This document shows, piece by piece, positions 30,427-30,844 of a stretch of DNA of 30,844 bases; within the stretch, counting starts at the first letter, position 1; each line of letters starts with the position of its first letter. Origin of the DNA: CAYLPU01 sp964385635 (lineage in GTDB: Bacteria > Chloroflexota > Anaerolineae > B4-G1); assembly GCA_964385635.1 (NCBI GenBank), contig CAYLPU010000059.1, forward strand, positions 1 through 30,844. The letters run 5' to 3'. A program made the translations under genes and the position numbers. The notes under the pieces are model-generated. The model did no database searches. It was not told the DNA's origin and worked only from the letters and a program-made list of their open reading frames with translations.

Positions 30427-30844
30427 CTACGCGCTCTCCTCGCTCTCCTCAGGCTCGGCCGGAGGTTGCCACACCCGCTCGGCATAACGGAGCACACGGC
30501 CATCGGCGAGCGGCAGGAGATACACTCCAGACTCCTCCTGGTCCCTCGTCCAGTCGGCCGTGACCCACATCGCGAGGGTCCACAGTTGGCCGTTGGAGAG
30601 GTTCCCTTCGACAGGCTCAGGGCAGGCCCGATCTCCTTCTCCAGGCCGTCCAGGAACCAACCCTTGTGAGAGTCGGAAACACGTAACGGGCGCCCGGTCA
30701 AGAACTCGCACACAAGGCGGCTGTCCGCCACCGCTTTGCGTCTCTCGACCGCCTGCACCATCTGCCGGATCACGCTCGCCATTGGCCCGGTATCGGGATA
30801 GGCCAACAGCACTGGCACGCGCCAGCAGATGCGCTCACCGACGA
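30427..30844 (-). pseudogene. Hypothetical gene broken by a 22-bp REP insertion (5' end outside window)
   Basis: On the minus strand the frame enters from beyond the window end as VGERICWRVPVLLAYPDTGP and continues to KGWFLDGLEKEIG. It then meets the 22-bp repeat 30605-30626, after which sense continues one base out of phase as GNLSNGQLWTLAMWVTADWT, then SGVYLLPLADGRVLRYAERV, ending PEESEESA at TGA 30427. Removing the 22 bases restores one frame exactly. The family is unknown to me. Confidence 0.65.
30605..30626. repeat. REP-like element CCTTCGACAGGCTCAGGGCAGG
   Basis: On the minus strand it reads CCTGCCCTGAGCCTGTCGAA and GG. It is the same family as 8101-8132 and 10647-10667. Its insertion length (22, not a multiple of three) breaks the surrounding gene. 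Confidence 0.7.

Overview
The window looks like a chromosomal contig from a Chloroflexota (Anaerolineae-like) bacterium. This is inferred from gene families (DUF58/BatA/VWA cluster, PTPS-related GT-C membrane protein with long beta-rich tail, two-component-type propeller protein ending in a YLPLVLRR-like tail, GAF-rich hybrid kinases) and from short 'word-like' repeats scattered between and inside genes. No rRNA, tRNA, CRISPR array or complete insertion sequence was seen. Bases 1-70 are almost pure G and look like an assembly or sequencing artefact at a contig end.

Layout. (1) 71-7882, plus strand: a DUF58 protein (5' end lost in the poly-G), a BatA-type VWA protein, a double-VWA/GATase-like membrane protein and a polytopic membrane protein. 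Two toxin-antitoxin modules, RHH-PIN (VapBC-like) and DUF4258-YgiT, sit in the gaps on the opposite strand, each with its own promoter. (2) 7601-14225, minus strand: three sensor kinases in a row. They are a membrane GAF-PAS-PAS-GAF HisKA_2 kinase, a REC-PAS-HisKA-HATPase protein and a REC-GAF-HisKA-HATPase protein whose reading frame runs 282 nt into the convergent membrane-protein gene. (3) 14226-14927: a gene-free stretch with a 21-22 bp tandem repeat, a possible small RNA with promoter and terminator, and the sucC promoter. (4) 14928-19937, plus strand: sucC-sucD, then a large GT-C-like membrane protein carrying two low-complexity insertions. (5) 19959-24706, minus strand: an S1-domain protein with a strong promoter, then a tightly overlapped operon read as S41 protease, S41 protease, smpB, unknown protein. 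(6) 24707-30844, an eroded accessory region: a frameshifted small gene, an orphan RHS core with a glycine-rich tail, a propeller protein with ten near-identical repeats whose signal peptide is in another frame, small and frameshifted minus-strand genes, a second VapBC-like module with a palindromic operator, and a partial gene broken by a 22-bp palindromic repeat.

How the parts fit. The VWA cluster resembles MoxR-associated chaperone/assembly loci (the MoxR ATPase would lie left of the window). The kinase cluster is probably a signalling block without an obvious DNA-binding output. The S41-S41-smpB operon joins ribosome rescue with tail-specific proteolysis. The most unusual aspects are antisense toxin-antitoxin modules placed exactly between genes of one operon, repeat elements landing inside coding sequence (in-frame and frame-breaking), and the candidate RNA between the kinase cluster and sucCD.
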